From Aphrocallistes beatrix (taxonomy: Eukaryota; Porifera; Hexactinellida; Sceptrulophora; Aphrocallistidae), in assembly GCA_963281255.1 (NCBI GenBank), contig OY725495.1, positions 2,914,001 through 2,978,000 on the forward strand: a DNA stretch of 64,000 nucleotides. The letters run 5' to 3'. How positions within the stretch are numbered: position 1 is the first letter of the stretch; every line of letters starts with the position of its first letter. The notes beneath the pieces were generated by a model. The model ran no database searches and had not been told where the DNA came from. It saw nothing but the letters and a program-made list of their open reading frames with translations. Shown one piece after another: positions 1-11,699 of this stretch. A program made the position numbers and the translations under genes.

Positions 1-99
1 AATTAAACGGTAAAAAGTATGTGACCGACCTCAGGGGAGCATCCTCTCTCCACCACTCAGCCGCATTCCTTTGGAGTATCCGTGGACCCCTACCACCAC

Positions 100-180
100 C
101 ACCAGCGAATCACACCCTACCACCACCACCAGCGAATCAGATCCGACCACCACCACCAGCGAATCAGATCCGACCACCTT
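100..180. repeat. 27-bp minisatellite, about 3 units
   Basis: Three near-identical 27-bp units, each a run of CCACCACCACCAG followed by CGAATCAGATCCGA. The unit is a multiple of three, so several frames stay open on both strands. I treat those short open frames as by-products of the repeat and not as genes. Confidence 0.85.
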
Positions 181-257
181 GCCCATCAATTCGCAGCCTA
201 CATTCTCCAATATTATCCCATGGACCTCCATCCTACTTATATCTCGGTACTGTATAG

Positions 258-960
258 TTTAAATAAAAGGGGATTTTTTCACACAAACTTCGTCTAATTC
301 TGTGGTTCAAGTTGGTATCGAATGTTTATAAAGATACAGAGACCTCCCAGATGACATGGAAAGCTGTTGGAAAATCTCCTCATTATCTTAATTGCAAATC
401 GTATTCGATGTACGAATGTGTTTTATACATTTCAATTATTTTATTTGCTGAAAGTTATTTTGCTTTATATATATTTACTCATTACAGACCCTAGACCCTA
501 GATTATCCGAACAGTCCGAGTTTCTCCGTCTATTAATATTTTTCGATCGAATTTGAAAAAATAATGCGTCCGAAAAAACTGAAATACACTGCAATATTTA
601 AACTGTTAAAATCGATATCCTTAGTAACTAAATTTATGTATTTTTTGTTCATAACATCATAATCAATCAAATTACAGGGAAATGCTATGATCCGAATTCA
701 TATCAATATTATTCATTGAACAAACACGTTTCCACTAGTTTGGAACAACAAACCCCAAGTTACAGATTACACGACTATATGATATGATGTAATCTTATAA
801 ACCAATCACAACTTCATTAGAATAATTTGTCTACATACTGTATGTGAATTAGTTCGTAAAATGAATGGTTTTCGTCTTATAATCGAAGCTTACTTTCGTA
901 AAATCAGTTTATTGAACAGTTAGATATTAGTTCAAAATCGCAGCAAAGTCACATAATTAA
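258..960. other. No gene recognised
   Basis: AT-rich sequence with only short open frames and no family resemblance. It leads into an (ATT)n microsatellite at about 963-991, which abuts the 3' end of a CRE-repeat copy. Confidence 0.5.
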
Positions 961-993
961 TACATTATTATTATTATTATTATTATTATTATC

Positions 994-1500
994 ACAAGCG
1001 CGCTTTGCTTGCTTGCGATGCGCGGCTGGCGGACACTTTAAGTCCGCCAGATGCGTCTATTGCACATTGATTAATTATAAGGTAGATAACATCTATAAAT
1101 ACGTATGTCTTACTGTTTAATCGATACGTATTACTCGAAAAATCACTAAATTTGTCAATTTTTCAACTTTCGATGAGTAATGATGATGCTATAATAGAGT
1201 GCTGAGTCATCATTTTTATGATAGTTGTATCACATGTGAAGAATGTTAATGTACACATACTGTACTATTAAAATTTCAGCTTTCTATAAAATGGCTGAGT
1301 TATAGTCAAAAACTGAAATTTAGTAATAATTTAAAAAAGGTGACAATGACGTCATAATTCCATGATGACTTGATGAGTCGACATTTTCGTCTGAGGTCAG
1401 GACTTAGTGGAGCCATAGCCAAAAGATTCCTACATGGCAAAAATCAGCTTTCTGTGCCTGGCAGTTTTTTCAATCAATTCGATACAGATATAGATATATA
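994..1500 (-). repeat. CRE repeat, copy 1 (5' end cut by mariner)
   Basis: Minus-strand copy of the dominant repeat family of this window. On the plus strand it opens with the GC-rich 3' hairpin (AAGCGCGCTTTGCTTGC, then TGGCGGACAC) and runs to the TA-rich microsatellite that normally follows the family's 5' end. It keeps one TGACGTCA octamer (near 1347) and a TGAGTCA. The mariner TIR begins exactly where its microsatellite stops, so mariner inserted into this copy. The family's 5' end (TCCTTACTATTAAAACTC) was not found on the far side. Confidence 0.8.
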
Positions 1501-2646
1501 CTAGGGCATTCAAAAAGTCTTGCGGGTCATACCATAAAATAATAAATACATGTCATAGACTATGTTTCAATGTATTATATATTCGAAATACCCCCCTCCT
1601 AATTCTACACAGCGTTTCAATCTTTCCACCTACTTTATGGATGCATTTCTGTACTCTTCTTCGGGGATGGATTTGAAGCAGTGGTACAGGGCCGACCCGA
1701 GGGTTTGTTTCGGCTCAAGTTCCCTGCCTGAAGGTAGATTTTGAGCTTGGGGAATAGCCAAAAATAACAGGGAGCTAGGTCTGGTGAGTAGGGTGGGTGG
1801 GGAAGTAAATTTAACCCCTCTGATTCCAAGAAATTTTTAATGTGCTTGGCTGTATGGGAGCTAGCATTATCTATCAATAATTTTATTCCCCTCGTTTTAG
1901 CCTTGGCTCGGAGCTCTTCCGCGTTTTTGATTAGGTTTGGAAGTACTTTCTTTGTAAAAAACGTTGCGTTTACTGTTTTACCACTTTCAGAAGGTATTTG
2001 CAAGACTATTCCACTACTATTGAAGAAAATCGGGTACATGACCTTCGGTTTTCTGAAGTCGGGCCTAGGAATTTAGGCCGGTCTTTCGTCCCCTCTCACC
2101 CATGATCGCATTTTATACTTGCTGTAAGGGGTTGAATAATAGACCCAAGTCTCATCCCCGGTTATAACTTCAGCTAGGCGTCTAGGATCACAACCGTCAT
2201 AGGTTTCCAGGAGTTTCTTGGCAGTCTTTACACGTGCGAGCTTTTGTTGATCGCCGAGGTTATGTGGGACCCACTTATCGCGAATGGATCGGAAACCAAG
2301 CTGAGTAGTCAGAATGGAATGAATGGCCCCCGATGAAATCTCCATACTCTGCTCTAACTGCTCGATTGTTATACACTTATCTTCCCTGACTTTGCTCTCG
2401 ATTAGAGCAACATTCTCTGGGGTGCTGACGGACACCGGTCTGCCAGATCGAGGTAGATCTGACACGTCTGTATTTCCAGACTGAAATCGTGCAGCCCATC
2501 GCTCAACCGTTGATCTGGAAGGGCAGTCCATGCACAATACCTCCTGCAACTCGTTGTAGATGAGTACCGGTTGGATGCGGAGTTTTGTGCGAAACTCAAT
2601 GTAAGCTCTCCATTTCAGATTTAAAATGTCATCCTTGGAAGCCATA
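1501..2646 (-). mobile_element. Degenerate mariner element (right end not found)
   Basis: A left TIR begins at 1501 (CTAGGGCATTCAAAAAGTC) directly after a TA dinucleotide, as expected for Tc1/mariner target duplication. The transposase gene lies inside on the minus strand. No matching inverse TIR was found between 2650 and 4000, so the element is truncated or the end has decayed. The TIR nearly matches those of two fold-back MITEs at 50339-51104 and 51446-52021, which suggests related transposition machinery. Confidence 0.75.
1635..2645 (-). pseudogene. Mariner transposase broken by one in-frame stop
   Basis: The N-terminal part (2645 to 2073, ATG start) reads as a mariner paired-type HTH domain followed by the first catalytic block, with GDETWVYY carrying catalytic Asp. 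A single TAA at 2073-2075 then interrupts. After eleven further codons in the same frame, the C-terminal part continues (2039 to 1635) with LIDNASSHTA (second catalytic Asp) and the conserved PPYSPDLAPCYFW block. In mariner D,D34D transposases the residue after that Cys is the third catalytic Asp; here it is Tyr. The gene is therefore inactive twice over, by a nonsense codon and by loss of a metal ligand. The full length of about 336 codons matches the family's usual 340 or so. Confidence 0.9.
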
Positions 2647-2649
2647 ATT

Positions 2650-5340
2650 TTACCAGTATGTTGAAATGATGTGTGAATAAATTGATCAGAAATTTGTAAT
2701 TTTCATTCAATCAAGCTAAGATTTTCAGTAAATCAAGCTAAGATATAAGGTTGTGTTTGGAAACAAGATCCTATTTACAATGGTAACTTACAAATACACT
2801 ATTCAGTGTCAAATAACAACAATACGATTTACAAGTATGTACTATATTGAATCCTCTTCAAGATGAATGGTTATAATTTGGTTAGAACAGGTTAACTTTT
2901 GAATTTGATACATCATAATTGTTAAAAAAAATTTTTATCTTTTTAAAACGGAATTTTGTAAAAAAATCACTTTTTCAATTTATTGAACCAAACAGTCATT
3001 ATAGGTAAACAAATCCAAAAGGGGTCTTTTGAGGCTTTTTAGTACAAAACTACAAATCTGAACATCTTTTTCATCCAAAAGTGGAATTTTCCTTTATTTT
3101 TAAAATTTGACCATCTACAACATAATTAACCTATATTATATCATCATCATGTATTATATCATCACAACTTGAAACAATATACATACACCAACATATATTC
3201 TGTTACAAGCTTTATTGGATATAACAATTTAAAACTTGAACAATCTTGGTTATTGTAGCCTTCAGAGTTTGAAATTCGAGTATTTGTTATCTTTCTAGAG
3301 TCTTCAAATTCTGGGAAAAAAATTACTCGTAAATTTTCCTCGAACACTCAATTTGTAGAAATATACGATGTTCAGATCAGTGCAATTTGAGAACCTTTTG
3401 GGTCAGATTTTTTGGTGAAATGAAAAAGTGCCATTTTGGGTGATTTTGCAAAATCTACCTAATTTGAACTCGCGAATGAATAACCTATTCTCTCATTTCT
3501 GATAATCAATTCAATGGATTTGTAAATATTTCATGGTGAATGAAAGGTATCTGGTGCTAAATCGTCATGGAACATCGATTATGAAGACATTTTTTACAGA
3601 AACAGTGGCCCTGATTCATATTTAGAAAAACATACACGACATGAAATCACAGAATATTTTTAACACATTTTTCTACCAACTTTTGGAGCATTTGATTGTC
3701 ATTTTGAAATTCCACAAAGTGCCTTAAGGTTATGGATTTGGTCTACTTTAGAGGAAAACGATCACTTTGAAATGTTGTCAGCAACTACAAGTCCTAAGAA
3801 CGATCTTGATAAGAGACTGGACTCAGTTTTCTTTCGAAAGACTTCGTCACATTAACTCTTCTTAACATAACGAGATTTCATCGTTTCATGATTGATCAAA
3901 GGGTGATGGACAGTTTTTCATGGACTGAATCTATCCTATTTGTCTGCTGATGCTAGTTTTTGCACGATATCAAGTTTGTAGTACCCAATAAACCGATACT
4001 CATCATTCAATTAAAGCAGATGTTCTTAGTGTAACTCAGTTGTCCCGTAGTTAGCATTGCTATGAATGCTATAAGCATTTTCCGGCTTGATAAGATTATA
4101 AACCGCCGCAAATATTGATTGAGTGAAGAGGAAATTTCTGTTCAATGGTCAACTTTAAGGAAAGTTATCTTCGTCCCAACACCAAAACATATGTTAATTA
4201 ATTCTTCTATTCAAATGCTGATTGAATTCGCATAAAGAAATATCAACTAGGTAGTACTTGTAAACTCCACATATGACTTATTGTGATAAGATCAGTGTTT
4301 ACTGCTGGCGTTAAGTAGTAGTGCCGATACAATTGTTGTTATCATGAATACTTCTAATTCCGTATATGATACATTGGCAACCATAAGAAGTCTCATCTCA
4401 TATGGTCAGTTGAACCTTATGCCTCTTTTGTTATGATTTAGCTCTTACCATAATATTCAAATAATTATCAGATGCATTCGATATTGTCCTTTACACTATC
4501 AGTGCTCTTTTAACTCTTAAGATTGGATCTCTTTACTGTATTGATGTGCATTATCTATTTTCTTTCTCAAAATTCCACAACTTTCGGTATTTATAAGTGT
4601 ATATTCATACTTTATAATCCTTAAATACGTACGTATTTGATTAAATGTATTAATGAGATCTCAACGACTAATAAAATAATCCGATTTTAGCACTTGGGTG
4701 GTTATAATGTGAATATGTAAGGATATTATTAGGATATGCATAGACATATATATTCACACCTTTCCACGAATCTAGAGGCAAGATCTCAACGGTTAACATA
4801 GGGTATTTCACTTTGTAGAACCGGACACTTAGATCGTAATAATGTAAATAGTTGTTGAGTTATTAAAATTTTTCTATGCATATTTTCACATCTCTGGTTA
4901 TTGTTTAATGGAGCTGCACTATCGGTCTGTCAATCGACCTTTTCTTATTTGTTGTCTGGAATTGATTAAAACTGGTCAGAACTAGGGTTTGAAATTTGGA
5001 CATGTGGGTACCTCATACTGAGTCTGCAAACATGTCGAATATCTAAGCGACATTTTCACACCCTTCTAGAAAAGCGCCAGTAAACAGCAAAAGCTTATCT
5101 GCACTCTTGGTTTGATGGATCTTAAAAATGTCGAATATCTAAGACCGATAGTGCAGCTCCAGGAAGTGACTCGAAGGAATATGAAAGATGAATATCGGAA
5201 TACATTGGGAAATACTCATTTTAGAGCATTCAAGTGTGAAAATCGGAATCTACATATTAAAATACCATATATTAACCGTTGAGAACTCGTTTTTAGCATA
5301 AAATAAGAATTTTTCAAAAGGTGTGAAAATATATATATAT
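2650..5340. other. No gene recognised
   Basis: AT-rich sequence with short open frames only. The segment from about 4700 to 5330 holds diverged pieces of a dispersed repeat recognisable by GGAGCTGCACT and a 'CCGATAGTGCAGCTCC' inverse copy. The same motif recurs near 6180, 13200, 29420, 51380 and 52110. Confidence 0.5.
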
Positions 5341-5354
5341 CAATATGTTAATTA

Positions 5355-5863
5355 CAGTCGACTCTCGTTAATACGAACACGGATAAGGAGTACAATCGGA
5401 TAAGAAGTACAAGTTTTGATTCCCCAACCTAATCTATGGCAAAATATATACAAACGAACTCCGGTTAACACGAACACGGATAAGACGAAATATCGGATAA
5501 TAAGTACGATTTGTGGGTCCCCTTCAGTGCGTTTTCAATACTAAATACATCGGTTATTACGAACACGGATAATACGAACAGGTGTGTGCCTACGAGCACT
5601 TTGAATATGGTACGTAGTATGTACGTAGATAGATACTAGACAGATATTTCTCAATGAAAATACAGTCGAATCTTGTTAATACAACATGGATAATGAGCTC
5701 TCTATTTGACAAGTACAATTTCATACTCTCACGTAGTTATCACTATGTATATTAAATAATTTGGACAAATGTGGCTATGTACATACTTCGGTTAATACGT
5801 ACTCCGGATAAGGAGTACAAATCTCCACGGTCCCTTGGTGTACGTGTTAACGAGAGTCGACTG
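5355..5863. mobile_element. Pogo-like non-autonomous element
   Basis: The ends are inverted repeats, CAGTCGACTCTCGTTAA on the left and its complement TTAACGAGAGTCGACTG on the right, flanked by TA on both sides. The interior repeats variants of 'GGTTAATACGAACACGGATAA' several times, and a second TIR-like CAGTCGAATCTTGTTAA near 5664 hints at nesting. CAGT-ended TIRs with TA duplication are typical of pogo/Tigger-type elements. No transposase is present. Confidence 0.8.
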
Positions 5864-5984
5864 TACTCATAAAATATTCACATTATTACTTTCAAATTTC
5901 GAAAATCGGTCCTACATGGTGAAATACCCTACATTAGTCGTTGAGATCTTACTTAGATCTTTAAACAAGCTTTGCAGTGGTGGT

Positions 5985-6197
5985 GTTAAAATATGAATAT
6001 ATATTTATAAAAACCGGAAGTGATGAGATTTTGCAAAAAAATCTACACCATAAAGAGATACTACATGCGAAATTTGGTAAAAATCGAACTGTTAGATTTC
6101 GCAGTAGCGCGCTTACGGACATAGTACATACATACATACGGACGGACGAGATACTCCGTCCATGCCATAAGGGCATCTCCCTATAGGAGCTGCACTA
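5985..6197. repeat. Dispersed repeat with GGACGGACG and GGAGCTGCACT
   Basis: One of the better-preserved copies of a repeat that has a run of GGACGGACG followed by CCATGCCATAAGGGCATCTC and GGAGCTGCAC. Related pieces are seen near 9840-9900, 13080-13230, 29340-29430 and 51370-51440. No terminal repeats or target duplication were resolved. Confidence 0.6.
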
Positions 6198-6199
6198 AA

Positions 6200-7046
6200 A
6201 AGGCTAAGAATAATGTTTTAAACCTACAACTACCAAATCTTTTATTACCACTCATCCATCGAATACATTTTATGGCCATCCACATATTTCTTTGTGTCGA
6301 CTACTTTGATCCCCTTCTCAAACTAACAGTCTGAATTTACCAAATTTGGCATGTAAGATATTTTTTTGTTTTGTGTACAACCCCATCTCTTTGTTGTATT
6401 TTCTAAATCACTGAGGTTTTTAGTAGAATACACCTTGCAGAGCCCTCCCCAGCCCGTTATGGCATATTGTGCCGGTACGCCTTCCTTTTTTAAGCGTATC
6501 GGCTGATACGCGTTCGGAAAGATTATATAGTATATATCCCTTTTGAATACATAAATCTACTGCCTAGACAAAGTATTCGTACACCCTAATAGTTTCCATT
6601 CAAATTGTTATAATAATAATACTAATCCATATCAGTCAAAAACATTTAATCAGTATCAGATACACTAAATCTGGTTTCAAAGCCGTTTTCTTCACATTCA
6701 ATTTACTCACTTTATATACTTTCTACCTAATTAGTAATTACTCTCCTTCAAGATTCAGTATTTTCAGCATTTGCTATCCTATTCCACAAGTCACGAGTTA
6801 TCACCATTGTATATGATGGCATTGGTGGCACAGTTTGAAAATGTTCAACCTTGTGGGAGAGTAATCGAGTTGAAAGCTCATAAAGTGAGTAATTCGAATT
6901 TGAGGCTAAATTAAGCGTATCTCTTAAAGATTGAATGCCCTTGGCTCGATAAATAGATTATTATATTATAACCATTTGTATGGGAAATTTTGGGGTATAT
7001 GAATACTTTTGTCCAGCAATATATTGTATTTTAATATAACAAATAC
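6200..7046. other. No gene recognised
   Basis: AT-rich intergenic sequence with only short unrecognised frames. A TACGCC...GGCGTA-like inverted segment near 6475-6515 suggests another decayed MITE. Confidence 0.4.
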
Positions 7047-7054
7047 CAATGACC

Positions 7055-7819
7055 CAGGAGCGGATACAGAGTTTAGACTCAGGGGGGGCCAAAAGCGAGC
7101 GAAGGTAATGGGGGGTCTGGTGGAACCCCCAGAAAATTTTTTTAACTTTAGGTGGTCAAATATCAATGTACAGCAATTCTTATCAAATCTCATACGGGAT
7201 TTGAATTTCCTTCCTGTAACCTGATTACCACTTTGTGCTTCGCGCCAATTCATCACAAGCATTAAACCGGATTTCAATACTCATTTTATTAGTGAAGAAA
7301 GCACTGAAATACAACTAGAAATATAAAAAGAAGACGACTAAAACAAAAATTCTAACCTTCTTGGACTACTATGGGCAAACTTTGAGATGACGTTTTCAAT
7401 GTTTACACGGATGTCCTTATTACAAAAAATGAGAGCAAGACTAGATATCATAGCAAGTCTGTACGGATTTTAGATGCCTATGAAATAGTAGCATACTCAA
7501 GTTTTCACCTCAATCGAATCTAAATGGAAACTCGAAGCTAATGTTGGAGTATTCGTCTCAAATAAAAGAATAATTGTTACACTTATGGGTTAATGTAAAT
7601 CAGATCTGATGAAATCATTAAACACGGAATAATTGAATTGAAGAAAGAAGTATCTTAGTAGATAGATATCATTGGAATTGAGAAAATAAACTCATATAAT
7701 TGAGGGCTAAAGTTCACAAATCTGGGGGGCTAGGCCCAAATAGCTCCCCCGTAGATCAATTCGTAACATTTTCAGGGGGGGGGCATGGCCCCCCTGGACC
7801 CCCCCTGTATCCGCCCCTG
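7055..7819. mobile_element. hAT-type non-autonomous element, 765 bp
   Basis: It is bounded by an exact 8-bp target duplication, CAATGACC, at 7047-7054 and 7820-7827. The ends are imperfect inverted repeats, CAGGAGCGGATACAG on the left and CTGTATCCGCCCCTG on the right. Subterminal G/C runs (GGGGGGGCC, GGACCCCCCC) follow. An 8-bp duplication with CAG...CTG ends is characteristic of hAT elements. It encodes no transposase. Confidence 0.88.
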
Positions 7820-7904
7820 CAATGACCTATCAGTGGATAAATGCGGTTGCAATAGCACTGTAGACCACTGGGTATTTGACTGCTGTATAGACTATATTAG
7901 GTAG

Positions 7905-8181
7905 CAGTAGCGTAGCCCGGAGGAGGGGGGGGGCACAGGGGTACATGCCCTCCCGCCATGATTTATGCACTAAATTTTGCGAGAAATTTTACATTTATTT
8001 TGTCATTTCTCGACAATAATATACCAACTACGATGAAACTGGACAAATTATAGAATAAATGTTGTCAGCTTCCAAGGGCAAAGTCCCTGGACCCCACTGG
8101 AGGGCTTACAGCGCCACCAGACCTCCAGCTGGATGCTGTGCCCCTAGGCCCTCCCGTCAGAAAGTCCTGGCTACGCCACTG
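7905..8181. mobile_element. hAT-like MITE with CAGTRGCGTAGCC ends
   Basis: The left end reads CAGTAGCGTAGCCCGG and the right end reads CTGGCTACGCCACTG, an inverted pair. G-rich subterminal sequence follows the left end. I could not match an 8-bp duplication, so the class is inferred from the terminal motif only. Confidence 0.65.
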
Positions 8182-8184
8182 CCG

Positions 8185-10430
8185 ATACGCCTTAAAAAAA
8201 CTGGGGAGAACCTTAACACCGATATTTATATTGCCACACTTCTTATTACAAAGCTGGTTCCAATAGCATAAAGGAAATCTCAGCGTTTTATAGTTATGGT
8301 ATTTTTCTATGTAAAATTATCGATGGGAACATCGCGATCTGACACATCAGACTTTCAAATGTAGAGTACGTATTGTCAGAATTTATCGGTAATCAACGGT
8401 TAAGAATCACTGCTAAAGCTCATTTTGCGGCCTCCAAGATATGTAGCAGCTTGTTTTAAATAATTGTGTACACACACGCTGATTATAATACATGTACATA
8501 CATATAATACTTCTCCAGGTGTGAAGCTCTCAAATTTAAAGACCCTAGCTCTATCGCTAATGATGCTCCTAATCTCATGTCGTTATAATCGTTCTGTTCT
8601 ATGGGAAGATTAACAATAGTGGACTACTATGTCAACGTTCCTTTGTTAAGTAAAATAATATGCCATATCACCAAATCAATTCGAGTTGTTATCTCGCATA
8701 GCTTCAATTAATATTAATGAATCTGTAGTGATAATGGAAAACTTATTATACTAATAGTGATGAATTTATGCGGTTGATAGAATGCATGGGCAGAGAGACG
8801 CTAGTTATTAATGGATCAGTTAATAACAAAATCCGATGTTTCTATGAAACATCAGAACCGTTCGCTCTAAACTCGCACGCTCGCATTAATTGAAAATTAT
8901 ACACATTACACAATCTCATATACGCAACTAGGGACCTTTTAGGTGACACACCCGCACAAAATGAGTGGGTGGGCCGGTGGGCGTGGGTAGGCATTGTATG
9001 ATGCTATTATTCCTGGTTCTAAATAGACAAGCAATGGGGATGCGAGTACGATATTTCATTATTATTTTCCTTTATTTGGTAATTACCACTATCAATACCT
9101 ACCATGTTTAAACTTAATGTATGTATTGAAGTTTATATTCCCGTCCGAATACAAAAGCTGGTTATACCAACAGCATAATCAAATCAAAGTAGTAAATGCC
9201 CAGTACCCTAAATATAATGCGACACTAAATTGAAATAATTGCAATGCATTTGGCGGCTAAATATAGATTTTGGCGGTGGAGCTGAAATCTTTTCCAGCTA
9301 ACAGCGGCCTTACATCTAGATATTGTTGTATTTAGTAGTCTACATAGGTAACCTTAACATTTCTTCAAATTAAAAATATCCATTATACTTCAGATTTATG
9401 AACGATAGAAAAGTCAAGTAATTGATTGGGTAACAACATATTCTAACTTCACGCTTTTATCATTTTTCAGTCTCAAGGAAATTATGAGTATGAATTGAAT
9501 TATCTCATTTATACCATCGTAACCTCAAACTGTCACTCAGCACATAAAAATACCCTCTACACCCAGATAATATTTCTAAACCGTGCCAGTTGTTTCAGAC
9601 TTCTGGACAAACATACACGCACGCACACGCATACATAGTACACACATATACAGCAACAATTGCGTTTTAATCAGATTAGCAGTTGAGATCACATCAAAAC
9701 ACAGCTTTGTAGTGAAGGTGATAAAAGATGGCAATGAAGGATATCACATGTTTAAATACAGACATTATTTGTTGTGTCATTTACTCGACTGACTGCAGGA
9801 AATATTTTATTCTATGCATCGTACTTGTGTATGTATTACGCACGGACGGACGGACGTGATACACCCGCCATGCCCTAATATGAGGTGCTGAACTAAAAAT
9901 GATGAACTAATACAATTGATGAAGTATAAAAAATATTAAAATATGTTAAACTTTGTTCAGAAATTAGAAAAATTCCGAGATTTATCGCTGATCTTTTTAA
10001 AGTTTATAAGAATGGAAATTCCCCTTGGCAGCGGGTGCTCAATCATGTATAATCAACGCCCCTATTAGCATCTGACTGAGAGTTATGACCTAATTTTTTA
10101 AATGTCTTTTTAAACGACGACGATGTAGTTATGTAGGGTTATAACAAGTAAACAAAAATAAATAGCATTTCTCAACTCTATGTCATTATACTTCTGAACC
10201 AACCAAGAAGTAGTATAATAATTCTTAGTAGTACGCGATCATTCAAATGTTATCTGTTTGTGTACTCCTTAGTTCTTGTGGTGCTGCTGGTCACTCACTT
10301 TATATTCAATTCTGACAATATACTGATATACTGAATCCCAGCATTGCCTCGGGGGAATTCGAATTTGAGGCTCCTATACTTGGTTTCATTAGATATAACA
10401 ACGTTGCGATTGAAATAATATCTGTGATAT
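8185..10430. other. No gene recognised
   Basis: AT-rich sequence with no open frame above 75 codons. It contains a further copy of the GGACGGACG dispersed repeat near 9840-9900. Confidence 0.5.
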
Positions 10431-10496
10431 ACTTGAATGTATTGCATAGTAGTAAGTAAATACAACTTGGCTAAAATACTCGGCAGTAATAGGGAC

Positions 10497-11603
10497 TCAT
10501 ACTTGACTCAAATCTACAATGATCTGCACAGTAGAGTAGGCGTTGGGGGAGGGAGCTGTGGTGTAGATTTCATAGCACCAGTTCTCATACTGATCTACCT
10601 CGAAGGTGTCGTAGTTCTGACAAGCGAAGTATCCGGGCGTATTGCGCTTCCTGACGCTCAGTAGAGAGACGAGACGGAAGTAGGTCCTACAATCTGGCTT
10701 GAGGTTCCATCTGCCAGGATAAGGGTTGGAAGAGAAAGCGTAGCGGGGAGTCACAGCTTTCAACAGTTTCTCAGAGTTGGATTCATTGAATTTGGCCGCT
10801 CTGTTTCCGATCTTCATATGAGTTGAGTTGAGTGAGTAGCCGAGAGCTTCCCACTCCATCACGATCTGATCTTCTATGTCCATTCCCCGCACATCGCCCT
10901 GCCAGAATAGTTGGAATTCAGGCTTCTCAGTCTTTATGTGCATTGTAATGCTGCGGCCCTTGCGAACCTCGCCGAGATTAGCTGCGAGTATTTTAAACGA
11001 CACTGAATGGTCGTCTCCTAAGCATTGGGGAGGATCGTTTGGGCAATCACTCACGCAGGGATAGCCTCCGTTGACGAACTCGATGATGTGCTGGAACATA
11101 TTCATCCATTGGATCATCTCGTACCTGTCATAATCGTAGAACTGCCCGCCCAGTATGATTCGATGCAGGTTCGGAACCTGGGACATGTTCGCAATGAGCG
11201 AGGGCAGAATCATGTAGTGGGAGGGAGTGGGATGAGATATGATTATGGTTGTGAGGCGGTCTAGGTCTCCGGAGAAGAAGGTTTTGACTTGCTGTGGCTG
11301 CCAGCCTTCGTCACTATCCTGTCCCATGTCCAGGATCATCAGGTCTCCTTTAGGACACATGATCACGCTAGCATCGCCATTTCCTACAGGCAACGCATAT
11401 ATATGCAAATTCCCGTCAGCAGCGGGGAGGCCTAACAGCTGAGGATGGGCGTGAATTAATGTTTCTGGTGATTCCCTTCTTCCAGTGATACCAAATTTGT
11501 GCTGATTGTCAATCGGTATCATGATAGGTAAGCTCAGTACATTAGGCAGCAGCAATGCAAATAAAGCAAGAGTGGATAGCATTGAATTGAATAATGAAGC
11601 CAT
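10497..11603 (-). CDS. Secreted metallo-beta-lactamase-fold-like protein
   Basis: Single-exon ORF of 368 codons with an ATG start. Residues 1-25 form a signal peptide (hydrophobic LALFALLLP core), so the product is probably secreted or lumenal. Residues 68-94 (YALPVGNGDASVIMCPKG, then LMILDMG) match the opening beta strands of the metallo-beta-lactamase fold as found in ComEC-like proteins. Strand TTIIISH then leads to the metal-binding loop, which in active members reads HxHxDH or HxDxDH. Here it is H124-P-T-P-S-H129, so the middle ligand and the Asp are replaced. A later WQGDVRG resembles the fold's GD motif. Several Cys in the C-terminal part (CVSDCPNDPPQC and others) fit an extracellular disulphide protein. 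The fold is likely, but classical metal-dependent hydrolysis is doubtful. Substrate and pathway are unknown. It stands alone among repeats. Confidence 0.75.
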   Translation of the reverse strand: MASLFNSMLSTLALFALLLPNVLSLPIMIPIDNQHKFGITGRRESPETLIHAHPQLLGLPAADGNLHIYALPVGNGDASVIMCPKGDLMILDMGQDSDEGWQPQQVKTFFSGDLDRLTTIIISHPTPSHYMILPSLIANMSQVPNLHRIILGGQFYDYDRYEMIQWMNMFQHIIEFVNGGYPCVSDCPNDPPQCLGDDHSVSFKILAANLGEVRKGRSITMHIKTEKPEFQLFWQGDVRGMDIEDQIVMEWEALGYSLNSTHMKIGNRAAKFNESNSEKLLKAVTPRYAFSSNPYPGRWNLKPDCRTYFRLVSLLSVRKRNTPGYFACQNYDTFEVDQYENWCYEIYTTAPSPNAYSTVQIIVDLSQV

Positions 11604-11699
11604 TTTTCACAACTTTGGTTTATTTTCTAGCTTTCCACTGGATGATGACGGTTTGTCTAATTCTCTCCTTCTTATACGAAACGAGCTGAATCTCTGAAA

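Noticed and set aside
21-297. Overlapping frames rich in HHH, TTT or PPP at the window start
   Set aside because: All derive from the 27-bp minisatellite.
2402-2599. Alternative minus frame inside the mariner transposase
   Set aside because: Out-of-frame shadow of the recognised transposase.
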